Assembly: GCA_958403205.1 (NCBI GenBank)
Contig: CATXWM010000003.1
Coordinates: 58,762-122,761 of the forward strand
Direction: 5' to 3'
DNA: 64,000 nucleotides
From: an uncultured Collinsella sp.
GTDB lineage: Bacteria; Actinomycetota; Coriobacteriia; Coriobacteriales; Coriobacteriaceae
The number at the start of each line of letters is the position of its first letter. Within the stretch, counting starts at the first letter, position 1. A program made the translations under genes and the position numbers. Below are positions 30,786 through 39,390 of the stretch, piece by piece. The notes beneath the pieces are model-generated. The model did no database searches. It worked only from the letters and a program-made list of their open reading frames with translations, and had not been told where the DNA came from.

Positions 30786-31304
30786 ATGGGCAATAAACGA
30801 GTCGTGGCTGATTCTTCACGCTGCATTGGGTGCCAAACCTGTATGGCGGCGTGCATCGAGGCGCACGATATTCCCGGCAACATCGCCGCACCTCGCTTGC
30901 GCGTAACGCGCACCTACGAGATTTCCGCGCCGGTGGCATGTCACCACTGCGAGGACGCTCCGTGCGCCAAGGCCTGCCCTACGGGCGCCTTGTTCTTTGA
31001 TCCAAAGAACCATCGCATCGGCGTCAACGAGGACAACTGCATCGGTTGCAAGAGCTGCGTCATGGCATGCCCCTTTGGCGCCGTGAGCGTGGCGACCACG
31101 CAGGTCCCCGTCTTGATGGGCGACGTGCGCGTGGGTTCGCAGACTAAGAGCTTCGTGCTCAAGTGCGACCTGTGCGTGGACCGTCCTGGTGGTCCGGCGT
31201 GTGCCGAGGCGTGTCCGACCAAGGGTCTCACCCTGGTAGACGAGGAGCGTCTGGCAGAACTGACTGCCGAGCGTGCCCGCGCCACCATCGAAAACGAGGC
31301 GTAA
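30786..31304 (+). CDS. hydN: HydN-like four-[4Fe-4S] ferredoxin
   Basis: The 172-residue protein resembles E. coli HydN (175 residues) in order and spacing of cysteine blocks: SSRCIGCQTCMAAC, CHHCEDAPCAKACP, DNCIGCKSCVMACPFGA and CDLCVDRPGGPACAEACP. The shared C-terminal EERLAELTAERARAT is also HydN-like. It should pass electrons from formate dehydrogenase H or aid its maturation. AGGAGGGAG precedes the ATG at 30786; the frame is open upstream to 30693, but that part belongs to the structured leader. fdhF follows 74 bases later. Confidence 0.88.
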   Translation: MGNKRVVADSSRCIGCQTCMAACIEAHDIPGNIAAPRLRVTRTYEISAPVACHHCEDAPCAKACPTGALFFDPKNHRIGVNEDNCIGCKSCVMACPFGAVSVATTQVPVLMGDVRVGSQTKSFVLKCDLCVDRPGGPACAEACPTKGLTLVDEERLAELTAERARATIENEA

Positions 31305-31378
31305 GCGTCGGGCGACAGGCCCAATGATTGTCAAATAAGTACCGAGTATTCGGTAGCAGAGAAAGGAAGGAGGGTGTC

Positions 31379-33601
31379 ATGGAGAAGCATAAAGTGATCT
31401 GCCCGTACTGCGGCGCCGGTTGCCAGTTTAACCTCTTGGTCCAAAACGGCCAGGTTGTGGGTACCGAACCGCTCAACGGCATCACCAATCAGGGCGAGCT
31501 GTGCCTTAAGGGCATGAGCGGCTACGACTTCATCAACGACACCAAGATCTTGACTCCTCGCGTACTGCACCCGATGATCCGCCGCACCAAGGGCGCGGAT
31601 CTTGAGCGCGTAAGCTGGGACGAGGCACTGGATTTCACCGCATCTAAGATGCAGGCCATAATTGACGAATATGGTCCTAACGCTGTCATGACCACCGGCT
31701 CCTCGCGAGGCGGCGGCAATGAGGCGAACTACGTCATGCAGAAGTTTACGCGTGCGTGCATCGGCACCCACAGCGTAGACAACTGCGCCCGTACTTGACA
31801 CGGCCCTACTGTCCTCGGTCTGATGGACACGGTTGGTTCAGGTTGCATGTCATGCTCCATCCCCGGTATGGAGGATGCGGGCTGCATTTTCCTCTTCGGC
31901 TATAACCCTGCCGATTCGCACCCCATCGTCGCAAGGCGTATCGTGCGAGCCAAAGAAAAGGGTTGCAAGATCATCGTCGCCGACCCGCGCCATATCGAAA
32001 CCGCGCGTATCGCCGATCTCTACCTTCCGATCAAGAACGGTTGCAACGTTGCGTTCCTCAACGCCTTTGCCAACTGCTTGGTCAACGATGGCCTCTACGA
32101 CAAGGAATTCGTCGCCGAGCACACGAACGGCTTTGACGAATGGTGGGAGACCATCAAGAACTACACTCCCGAATCCGTACAGGACATCACGGGTGTCGAG
32201 CCCGCGTTGATCCACCAAGCTGCCGAGATGTACGCCACGGCGAAGCCCTCTGCCATCATTGGCTGGGGCATGGGCGTATGCCAGCAGAAGCAGAACCTGA
32301 AGACGGTGCACACCATCGCCTCCATCGCCTGCGTTGCCGGCCAGATCGGCAAACCCAATTCCGGCCTCGCGCCCGTGCGTGGTCAGAACAACGTTCAGGG
32401 CTCCTGCGATATGGGCATGCTGCCTAACCTGTACCCTGGTTACCAGAAGGTCACCGACCCGGCAGTGCGTGCCAAGTTTGCCAAGGCTTGGGGCGTGCCC
32501 GAGGAAAAGCTCCCGCTCGAGGAGGGCTACAAGCTCACCGACCTGGGTCACCTGGTCGACGAGGGCAAGGTGCACTGCTTCTACAACTACGGCGAGGACC
32601 CGGTGCAGACCGAGCCCGATTCGGCCGGTATGCGCAAGACGCTCTCCGAGCTGGATCTGTTCATTTGCCAGGACATCTTTATGACGCAGACGACCATGCT
32701 CGCCGACGTCATCCTGCCCGCTACCTCTTGGGGCGAGCACGAGGGTGTCTTTACCGCATCCGACCGTAGCTTCCAGCACTTTGACGCGGCTGTTCCGCCC
32801 AAGGGCGAGTGCCGTCACGACTGGGAGATCTTTGCCGACCTGTCCACGCGCATGGGCTACCCCATGCACTACGACAACACCGAGCAGATCTGGAACGAGT
32901 GCATTAGCCTGTGCCCCAACTTTGTGGGCGCGACCTACGAGAAGATGGCTCCCGAGGGCGGCTACGCACAGTGGCCTGTCAAGAGCACCGATGTGAACGA
33001 CCATGGCACCCCCGACATGTTCGCGGGTGGCAAGTTCACTACCAAGGACGGCCGTGCCAACCTGATGGCGCACGACTGGGAGGCGCCCTCCGAGCTTCCC
33101 GACGATGAGTACCCGCTCATCCTTTGCACCGTCCGCGAGGTCGGCCACTACAGCTGCCGTTCGATGACCGGTAACTGCAAGACGCTGGCACTGCTTGCCG
33201 ACGAGCCCGGCTTCGTTCGCATGAATCCCGCGGACGCGAAGGCCCGCGGCATCAAGAACGGCGACATCGTCTCGGTTCACAGCCGCCGCGGCCAGGTTTA
33301 TAGCCGCGCGGACGTGTCCGACCGTATCAACAAGGGCACGGTCTATATGACCTACCAGTGGTGGATCGGCAAGTGCAACGAGCTGACCATGCACAAGGTC
33401 GACCCGGTCTCGCACACGCCCGAGGACAAGTTCTCTGCCTGCCAGGTCGACGCCATCGCCGACCAGGTGTGGGCCGAGGGCGAGGTGGAGCGTCAGTACA
33501 CCGAGCTCAAGCAGGCTCTGGTAGACGCCGCCGCTCCCCAGGACGTTGAGCCCGGCGCCGCCAAGTTCGATGACGAGACGCACGTGAACCAAATCGTGTA
33601 G
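31379..33601 (+). CDS. fdhF: Formate dehydrogenase H, selenocysteine at codon 140
   Basis: The 740-residue product reads through TGA at 31796-31798: NCARTUHGPTVLGL. The Sec falls at residue 140, exactly as in E. coli FDH-H, and the N-terminal cluster cysteines (8, 11, 15, 42) and Lys44 also keep the E. coli numbering. The rest matches the molybdopterin oxidoreductase fold (VRGQNNVQGSCDMG, PATSWGEHEG, C-terminal molydopterin-binding domain). It oxidises formate to CO2, using bis-MGD and one [4Fe-4S]. GGAAGGAGGG before ATG 31379 is an excellent ribosome site. It is split in ordinary ORF calls, which stop at the UGA. It belongs to the following hyf cluster. Confidence 0.95.
31796..31831 (+). promoter_or_regulatory. 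SECIS element of fdhF
   Basis: After UGA, TGTCC (31810-31814) pairs with GGACA (31825-31829), TC with GA, leaving loop GGTCT (31817-31821) and a bulged T at 31824. The loop GGT is at +22 to +24 from the U of UGA, the same distance as in E. coli fdhF. Confidence 0.85.
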
Positions 33602-33622
33602 TCCCGTTCTCGTTGGCTTTTT

Positions 33623-33665
33623 GGGCCGGGCGTCCCGTACGTTCGGGAGCCCGGCCCGTTATTTT
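33623..33665 (+). terminator. Strong hairpin between fdhF and hyfA
   Basis: Arms GGGCCGGGC and GCCCGGCCC with an inner CCCG/CGGG stem, followed by GTTATTTT. The T-run is interrupted, so it probably reduces rather than stops transcription into the hyf genes, or protects the fdhF mRNA 3' end. Confidence 0.65.
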
Positions 33666-33679
33666 GAAAGGAAGTGGGG

Positions 33680-34297
33680 ATGAACCGCTTCATCGACATC
33701 AACCCGGAGAGGTGCATCGGCTGCGGAACATGCCAGTCCGCCTGTGCCGACGCCCACCGGATGCAGGGTCTTCAGGATACGCCGCGCCTGGCGCTCGTGA
33801 AGACCGGCGGTATTTCGGCCGCCCTTGCCTGCCACCATTGCGAGGGTGCCCCCTGCGCCGAGGTCTGCCCGGTGAATGCCATCGAGCACGATGGCGACCG
33901 CATCCACGTCAAGGAGCAGGAGTGCATCGGGTGCAGGCTGTGCGCCATCGCGTGCCCCTTCGGAGCCATCCATCCCGATGGCACGTCTATCGCCGGTGTC
34001 GCAGGCATGTGCGACCCGACGCCTTCGTATCCTAAGTCCCTGAGCAGCCTGCTTACGTGGGCTCCCGGCCAGTACACCTGCGCTGTCAAGTGCGACCTGT
34101 GCGCCTTCGATCCGGACGGCCCGCATTGTGTGGCGGCGTGCCCCACCAAGGCGCTGACCGTCATGGGCGGCGCGGCCGATCGCGAGCTCGACGAGGCCAA
34201 GCGCCTGCGCTCGATCGAAAACGGTCCAGTCGTCGACGTTACCGCTGTGGCCCAGGGCCTGTCCGAGAAAGCAGAAGGGAGCGTAAACAATGGATAG
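33680..34297 (+). CDS. hyfA: HyfA-like [4Fe-4S] electron-transfer subunit
   Basis: The 205-residue protein has the same length as E. coli HyfA and starts MNRFIDINPERCIGCGTCQS. Four cysteine blocks (CIGCGTCQSAC, CHHCEGAPCAEVCP, CIGCRLCAIACPFGA, CDLCAFDPDGPHCVAACP) bind four [4Fe-4S] clusters. It links FdhF to the membrane hydrogenase. AAAGGAAG lies five bases before the ATG at 33680; a GTG two codons earlier is too close. Its 3' end overlaps hyfB by eight bases. Confidence 0.88.
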   Translation: MNRFIDINPERCIGCGTCQSACADAHRMQGLQDTPRLALVKTGGISAALACHHCEGAPCAEVCPVNAIEHDGDRIHVKEQECIGCRLCAIACPFGAIHPDGTSIAGVAGMCDPTPSYPKSLSSLLTWAPGQYTCAVKCDLCAFDPDGPHCVAACPTKALTVMGGAADRELDEAKRLRSIENGPVVDVTAVAQGLSEKAEGSVNNG

Positions 34298-36308
34298 CAT
34301 GACGCTGTTTATCGCATCGCTTGCCGTCTCGTGCATCGGTGCGCTCGCCTCGGTTCTGCTGATCAAGGCCGATAACGCCGCCAAGACCGCCGGCTGCCTG
34401 ATCGGCGCCGTCGCAGCCGTGCTGTCGTTCATCGCGGGCCTCGAGGCCGTGCTTGGCGACGTTTCGTCCCTCAACACGGTCTTCTTTTTCCCGTTCGCCC
34501 GTCTCGAGCTCTTGCTCAACGGCCTTGCGGGCCTGATCGTGGTCCTCATCTCAATCCTCGCCTTTGCGGGCTTCATCTACGGTCTGTCCTACTTCGATGA
34601 GTACCCGGGCAAGGTCGGGCGCGCCGGTTTCTTCATGAACACCTTCGTCGCCTCGATGATGCTCGTCATCACCGCCGACAACGTGTTCTGGTTCCTGGTC
34701 GCCTTTGAGCTCATGTCCCTTACGAGCTACTTCCTTGTCGTTATCGAGGAGAACAAGAACTCCATTAGGGGCGGTTGGCTCTACTTCGTCATCGCGCACG
34801 TGGGCTTTGTCCTTATCATGGCGAGCTTCCTGCTCATGACCAACGGCGTGGGCGGTTCCTTCAGCTTCAGTGATTTCCGTACGCATGACTTTGGACCCGC
34901 CGTCTCCTCCGCGTGCTTCGTCCTCGCGTTCTTCGGATTCGGCGCAAAGGCCGGTATCATCCCGCTGCACTCCTGGCTGCCCCAGGCGCACCCCGAGGCG
35001 CCGTCCAACGTGTCCGCCCTCATGTCCGGCGGCATGATCAAGATCGGCATCCTGGGAATCCTCAAGGTCGGTCTCGACCTGCTCGCGGGTTCGGGCGTCC
35101 AGCTCTGGTGGGGCCTCATGGTCCTGGTCTTCGGATCCATCTCGTCGGTCCTGGGCGTCGTCTACGCCCTCCACGAGCACGACATTAAGCGCCTGCTGGC
35201 CTACCACTCCGTCGAGAACATCGGCATCATCTTGCTCGGTGTCGGCGCGTCCATGACGGCGCACGCCCTGGGCAACGACGTCATCGCGACGATCGCGCTC
35301 ATGGCCGCCCTCTACCACACGCTCAACCACGCCATGTTCAAGGGCGAGCTGTTCCTCGGCGCGGGTTCCCTGCTCTATGCCACGGGTACGCGCAACATGG
35401 AGAAGATGGGCGGCCTGTTCCGCCGTATGCCGGTCACGGCCGTCTGCTTCCTCATCGGTGCCCTTGCCATTTCGGCTATCCCGCCGCTCAACGGCTTCGT
35501 TTCCGAGTGGTTCACCTACCAGTCCCTGTTCAACATCTCGACGCTCTCCGACCCGGGCGTCATGGTGTTCGCCGTCGCCTCCGCGGCCGCCCTCGCCATC
35601 ACCGGTGCCCTGGCCGTCACGTGCTTCGTGAAGGCCTACGGCGTCTCGTTCGCGAGCAGCCCTCGTTCCCAGGAGGCCGCGAACGCCAAGGAGTCCCCGG
35701 CTCCGATGTTGTTCTCGCAGATGCTCCTCGCGGCCATCTGCGTGGTGCTGGGAATCGGCTCTCCCGTCATCGCCCCGGTTCTGGGCGACGTCGCCCAGAG
35801 CGTGCTTGCCGGCTCTGCCATCACAGCCACCTCGGGCGTGTCTCTGGTGAACGAGATTTCCGGTGCCGCCACCTCCACCCCCGCGATCGCCATCGCGCTC
35901 GTGGTCCTCACCGGCCTCGCGTTCGTGTTGAGGTCCTGCCTCGGCACCAAGGCCCCCGCTAAGAAGACCGACCCTTGGGCGTGCGGCTACGAGCCCAACG
36001 AGCACATGCCCGTCGTCGCCACGAGCTTCGCGTCAGACGTAGAGCTCTTCATGGGCCCGCTCTACACCCTGCGCGAGGTATGCACCAAGATCTGCTGGTC
36101 CATCGCGCACGTGTTCCAGAAGCTCACCGGTGTCGCCCAGGGCGTTGAGCCCCTGCCCGACCGCTTCCTGGTCGATGCACCGAGCGAGGGTGCCGATAAG
36201 CTGGCCGGCCTCGCCTCCAAGATCGAGGGCGGCAACTACTCCGTATACATCTGCTACATCGTCGCGGCGCTCGTGGTCTTCCTCGTGCTCGCCGTGGTCA
36301 TGGTCTAG
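34290..36308 (+). CDS. hyfB: Hydrogenase-4 membrane subunit HyfB (NuoL/Mrp-like)
   Basis: The 672-residue, many-helix protein matches HyfB/HycC. FSNNVFWFLVAFELMSLTSYFLV-type helix (VFWFLVAFELMSLTSY), FGFGAKAGIIPLHSWLPQAH with the conserved Lys, and HDIKRLLAYHSVENIGIILL are the antiporter-like signatures. A long C-terminal region with a final helix follows the 14-helix core. It is a proton- or sodium-translocating module of the hydrogenase. It overlaps hyfA by eight bases. Confidence 0.92.
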   Translation: MDSMTLFIASLAVSCIGALASVLLIKADNAAKTAGCLIGAVAAVLSFIAGLEAVLGDVSSLNTVFFFPFARLELLLNGLAGLIVVLISILAFAGFIYGLSYFDEYPGKVGRAGFFMNTFVASMMLVITADNVFWFLVAFELMSLTSYFLVVIEENKNSIRGGWLYFVIAHVGFVLIMASFLLMTNGVGGSFSFSDFRTHDFGPAVSSACFVLAFFGFGAKAGIIPLHSWLPQAHPEAPSNVSALMSGGMIKIGILGILKVGLDLLAGSGVQLWWGLMVLVFGSISSVLGVVYALHEHDIKRLLAYHSVENIGIILLGVGASMTAHALGNDVIATIALMAALYHTLNHAMFKGELFLGAGSLLYATGTRNMEKMGGLFRRMPVTAVCFLIGALAISAIPPLNGFVSEWFTYQSLFNISTLSDPGVMVFAVASAAALAITGALAVTCFVKAYGVSFASSPRSQEAANAKESPAPMLFSQMLLAAICVVLGIGSPVIAPVLGDVAQSVLAGSAITATSGVSLVNEISGAATSTPAIAIALVVLTGLAFVLRSCLGTKAPAKKTDPWACGYEPNEHMPVVATSFASDVELFMGPLYTLREVCTKICWSIAHVFQKLTGVAQGVEPLPDRFLVDAPSEGADKLAGLASKIEGGNYSVYICYIVAALVVFLVLAVVMV

Positions 36309-36325
36309 AGAGGGGAGAGGATATT

Positions 36326-37249
36326 ATGAACATCGTTCTTGCGATAGCGCAGGGCCTCGTGGTCATGCTGGTCGCGCCCTTCTTCTCCGGCCTCGCCCGT
36401 GTGATTCGCGCGAAGATGCACAATCGCCGCGGTCCGTCCATCCTTCAGGATTACCGGGACCTCGCGAAGCTCATGGCGCGTCCCGAGTCCGTGAGTTCCG
36501 ACTCGAGCTTCGTGCTGCGCATCATGCCGCCGCTGTTCCTCGCGGTGTCGTTCATGCTCGCCATGGGCCTGCCCATGTTCACGCTCGAGAGCCCCATGCC
36601 CGTCTTTGGTGACGCCATCACCATCATGTACGCGCTCGCGCTGTCCCGCTTCTTCTTCGCGCTGTCCGGCGTGGATTCCTCCAACGCCTACGCGGGCTTC
36701 GGCGGTATCCGCGAGCTCCTCATGAGCGTGCTCATCGAGCCGTCCATGCTCATCGCGCTGTTTACCGTCGCCATCGTGTGCGGCTCCACGGACATTGCGA
36801 CCATGGGTCAGCACATCGTTACGGGCAACGTCTCGAGCGTCGTCGCCGTCATCCTCGCCGGCGTCGCCTTCGCGGCCGCCTGCTATATGGAGCTCGGCAA
36901 GCTTCCGTTCGATCAGGCCGAAGCCGAGCAGGAGCTCCAGGAGGGCCCGCTCGCCGAGCTCTCCGGCCCGTCCCTGGCCATGATGAAGCTCGCCATGGGC
37001 ATGAAGCAGGTCGTGGTCGTCGCTTGGTTCACCTCCATCTTCATCCCCTGGGGAGAGCCCGCGACCATCGGCGTCACCGCTCTCGTGGGCGCCGTCGTCT
37101 TCCTTGTCAAGTGCCTGGTCGATTTCGTTGTCTGCGGCGTGCTCGAGAACTCCGTTTCCCGTTCGCGCTTCAAGGTGCTCGGTAACCAGACCTGGGCCGT
37201 CGTCGGCATCGCGGTCCTCGCGTTCGTCTTCGTCGTCGTAGGCGTGTAG
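36326..37249 (+). CDS. hyfC: Hydrogenase-4 membrane subunit HyfC (NuoH-like)
   Basis: The 307-residue protein resembles HyfC/HycD: RAKMHNRRGPSILQDYRDLA near the N-terminus and GKLPFDQAEAEQELQEGPLA, the acidic NuoH-type loop that contacts the hydrogenase small subunit. About eight helices are visible. It anchors the hydrophilic arm and helps couple electron transfer to ion movement. AGGGGAGAGG precedes the ATG. Confidence 0.92.
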   Translation: MNIVLAIAQGLVVMLVAPFFSGLARVIRAKMHNRRGPSILQDYRDLAKLMARPESVSSDSSFVLRIMPPLFLAVSFMLAMGLPMFTLESPMPVFGDAITIMYALALSRFFFALSGVDSSNAYAGFGGIRELLMSVLIEPSMLIALFTVAIVCGSTDIATMGQHIVTGNVSSVVAVILAGVAFAAACYMELGKLPFDQAEAEQELQEGPLAELSGPSLAMMKLAMGMKQVVVVAWFTSIFIPWGEPATIGVTALVGAVVFLVKCLVDFVVCGVLENSVSRSRFKVLGNQTWAVVGIAVLAFVFVVVGV

Positions 37250-37265
37250 GGAGAAGGGAGAAACT

Positions 37266-38723
37266 ATGTCAATCGAATCGAGCTTGTCCCTCTTTGCCAT
37301 GGTGGCGATCGCCGTCCCCATGCTGGGCTCCCTGCTCATCGTCATGCTGCCGCGTCCCTACGCTAAATGGATCTGCGCCTTTGCCGGCGGCATCGCCACG
37401 GTCGCTTCCGTTGGCTTGGCCGCGACGTTTGCCGGAAACGGCATGAACGCGGTCGATGTAACCTGGGCGAGTATGGGCCAGACCTTGGTCATGGGCTTCA
37501 TATTCGACCGGATGAGCACGCTGCTCGCACCCGCGTTCGTCGCTATCGGCCTGCTCGTCGTCATCTATTCGTTCCCGTACATGAGCGATAAGAACAAGGA
37601 GCATCCCGACGCGCCCCGTCGCCGCTTCTACGTGTACTTCTCCACGTTCATCGGCGCCATGGCCGGTCTCGCCTACAGCTCCACCATCGTCGGCCAGCTC
37701 GTTTTCTTCGAGATCACCGGCGTGTGCTCCTGGGGCCTCATCAGCTACTACATGACGCCCACGGCCAAGAAGGCCGGTATGAAGGCGCTCATCATCACCC
37801 ATATCGGCGCTCTGGGACTCTACATCGGCGCGGCCTTCCTGTTCGCCGGAACCGGCACGTTCGCGCTGAGCGCGATCTCCCAGCTCGATTCCGGTATGAA
37901 GACCGTCGTGCTGCTGCTCATCCTGTTCGCCGCTTGGGCCAAGTCCGCCCAGTTCCCGCTCTACATGTGGCTGCCCTCCGCAATGGAGGCCCCCACGCCC
38001 GTTTCCGCCTACCTCCATGGCGCGTCCATGGTGAAGGTCGGCGTGTGCGTGTTCGCCCGCGCTCTTGCGAGTGCCGGCGATATCCCCGAGATCGTCGGTT
38101 GGGTCGCCATCATCGACGCCGTCGTGACCATGCTCTTCGGCTTCCTCATGTACCTGCCCCAGAAGGATATGAAGCGCCTGCTCGCCTTCTCGACGATCGC
38201 GCAGCTCGCCTACGTGTTCTTCGGCCTGGGCCTCTCCGTGTTCGGAAGCCAGATGGCGTTCAACGGCGCCGTCGAGCACATCTTCAACCACGCGTTCACC
38301 AAGACCCTGTTCTTCCTCATCGCCGGCTCCCTCAGCTTCACGCTGGGAACCCGTATGTTGCCCAAGATCCAGGGCCTCATGAAGAAGTACCCGGTCACGG
38401 GCGTGGGCTTCGCGGTCGCCGCGACCGCTATCGCCGGCGTGCCCCCCATGAGCACGTTCTTCTCCAAGTTCCAGATTATTTCCGGTGGCTTCGCGGTTGG
38501 TGCTTCCAACACGGTCATCTTCGTCCTCGTGTGCGTCATGGTCGTCGAGACCGTCGCCACCTTCGCATGGTTCCTGCGTTGGATGGGTAAGGTCCTGCCC
38601 GGTGAGCCGAGCGAGACCGTGGCCGCCGGCCAGCCCCTTCCGCGCGCCATGGCGTTCGTGTTCGTCGTCCTCATGATCATGGTCGTCGTCGCCGGTCCTC
38701 TGTCCTCTAGTTGGATGGGTTAG
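37266..38723 (+). CDS. hyfD: Hydrogenase-4 membrane subunit HyfD (antiporter-like)
   Basis: The 485-residue protein is a second NuoL/M/N-like subunit: YFSTFIGAMAGLAYSSTIVG, WAKSAQFPLYMWLPSAMEAP (with the conserved Lys in helix 7) and QKDMKRLLAFSTIAQLAYVF. HyfD is absent from the smaller Hyc (FHL-1) complex, so its presence marks this as the larger Hyf-type enzyme. GGGAGAA precedes the ATG; the gene lies 16 bases after hyfC. Confidence 0.9.
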   Translation: MSIESSLSLFAMVAIAVPMLGSLLIVMLPRPYAKWICAFAGGIATVASVGLAATFAGNGMNAVDVTWASMGQTLVMGFIFDRMSTLLAPAFVAIGLLVVIYSFPYMSDKNKEHPDAPRRRFYVYFSTFIGAMAGLAYSSTIVGQLVFFEITGVCSWGLISYYMTPTAKKAGMKALIITHIGALGLYIGAAFLFAGTGTFALSAISQLDSGMKTVVLLLILFAAWAKSAQFPLYMWLPSAMEAPTPVSAYLHGASMVKVGVCVFARALASAGDIPEIVGWVAIIDAVVTMLFGFLMYLPQKDMKRLLAFSTIAQLAYVFFGLGLSVFGSQMAFNGAVEHIFNHAFTKTLFFLIAGSLSFTLGTRMLPKIQGLMKKYPVTGVGFAVAATAIAGVPPMSTFFSKFQIISGGFAVGASNTVIFVLVCVMVVETVATFAWFLRWMGKVLPGEPSETVAAGQPLPRAMAFVFVVLMIMVVVAGPLSSSWMG

Positions 38724-38733
38724 GAGGTAGGAC

Positions 38734-39387
38734 ATGGGTTATTCGTTAGTCAATATCCTGGGCGGTCTTCTGATCGTGACCTCCACCATGGTGGTCGTCT
38801 CGAAGACCATCCCGTCCGCCATTAAGTGGTACGCGATCCAGTCGGTTGTCCTGGTGGGCGTGCTGCTCACCCTGGGCCTCACCACCGGTGCCACCGAGCT
38901 TCTCATGTGGGCCGCGTCGGCCTTCGTCACCAAGGTGATCCTCGTTCCGTTCATTCTCAACCGTGCCTACAAAAAGATGGGTTCGCCTGCCGATAGCACG
39001 CTGACCTCCTCCATCAAGCCGGCCTGGACCATCATCCTCACCGGTCTGGAGGTGGCCATCTGCTTCGCGGTGGTCACGCGCCTGAGCCTGCCCACCGCTG
39101 AGGTGGCTACTCCGGCCCTCGCCATCAGCTTCGCGCACTTCTTCGTCGGCCTCACGTGCATCATCTCCCAGCGCAACATCCTCAAGCAAATCTTCGGGTA
39201 CTGCCTTATGGAGAACGGTAGCCACGTGACGCTCGCCCTGCTCGCGCCCACGGCCCCCGAGATCATCGAGATCGGCATCGCCACCGACGCCATTTTCGCC
39301 GTCATCATCATGTCCGCCGTCGTCGTGAGGATCTGGAACGACACCAAGTCGCTCGACTCCCACGACCTGACCGAATTGAAGGGGTAG
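38734..39387 (+). CDS. hyfE: Hydrogenase-4 membrane subunit HyfE (NuoK-like)
   Basis: The 217-residue, mostly helical protein matches HyfE (216 residues in E. coli), with FGYCLMENGSHVTLALLAP as the recognisable NuoK-like block holding a conserved membrane Glu. It is specific to the Hyf type. AGGAGGT lies upstream of the ATG and within the end of the hyfD gene region. Confidence 0.88.
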   Translation: MGYSLVNILGGLLIVTSTMVVVSKTIPSAIKWYAIQSVVLVGVLLTLGLTTGATELLMWAASAFVTKVILVPFILNRAYKKMGSPADSTLTSSIKPAWTIILTGLEVAICFAVVTRLSLPTAEVATPALAISFAHFFVGLTCIISQRNILKQIFGYCLMENGSHVTLALLAPTAPEIIEIGIATDAIFAVIIMSAVVVRIWNDTKSLDSHDLTELKG

Positions 39388-39390
39388 GCC

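Noticed and set aside
31328..33601. fdhF as two genes or a pseudogene broken by a stop
   Set aside because: The TGA is at the Sec140 position with a matching SECIS, and selABCD are present, so it is decoded as selenocysteine.
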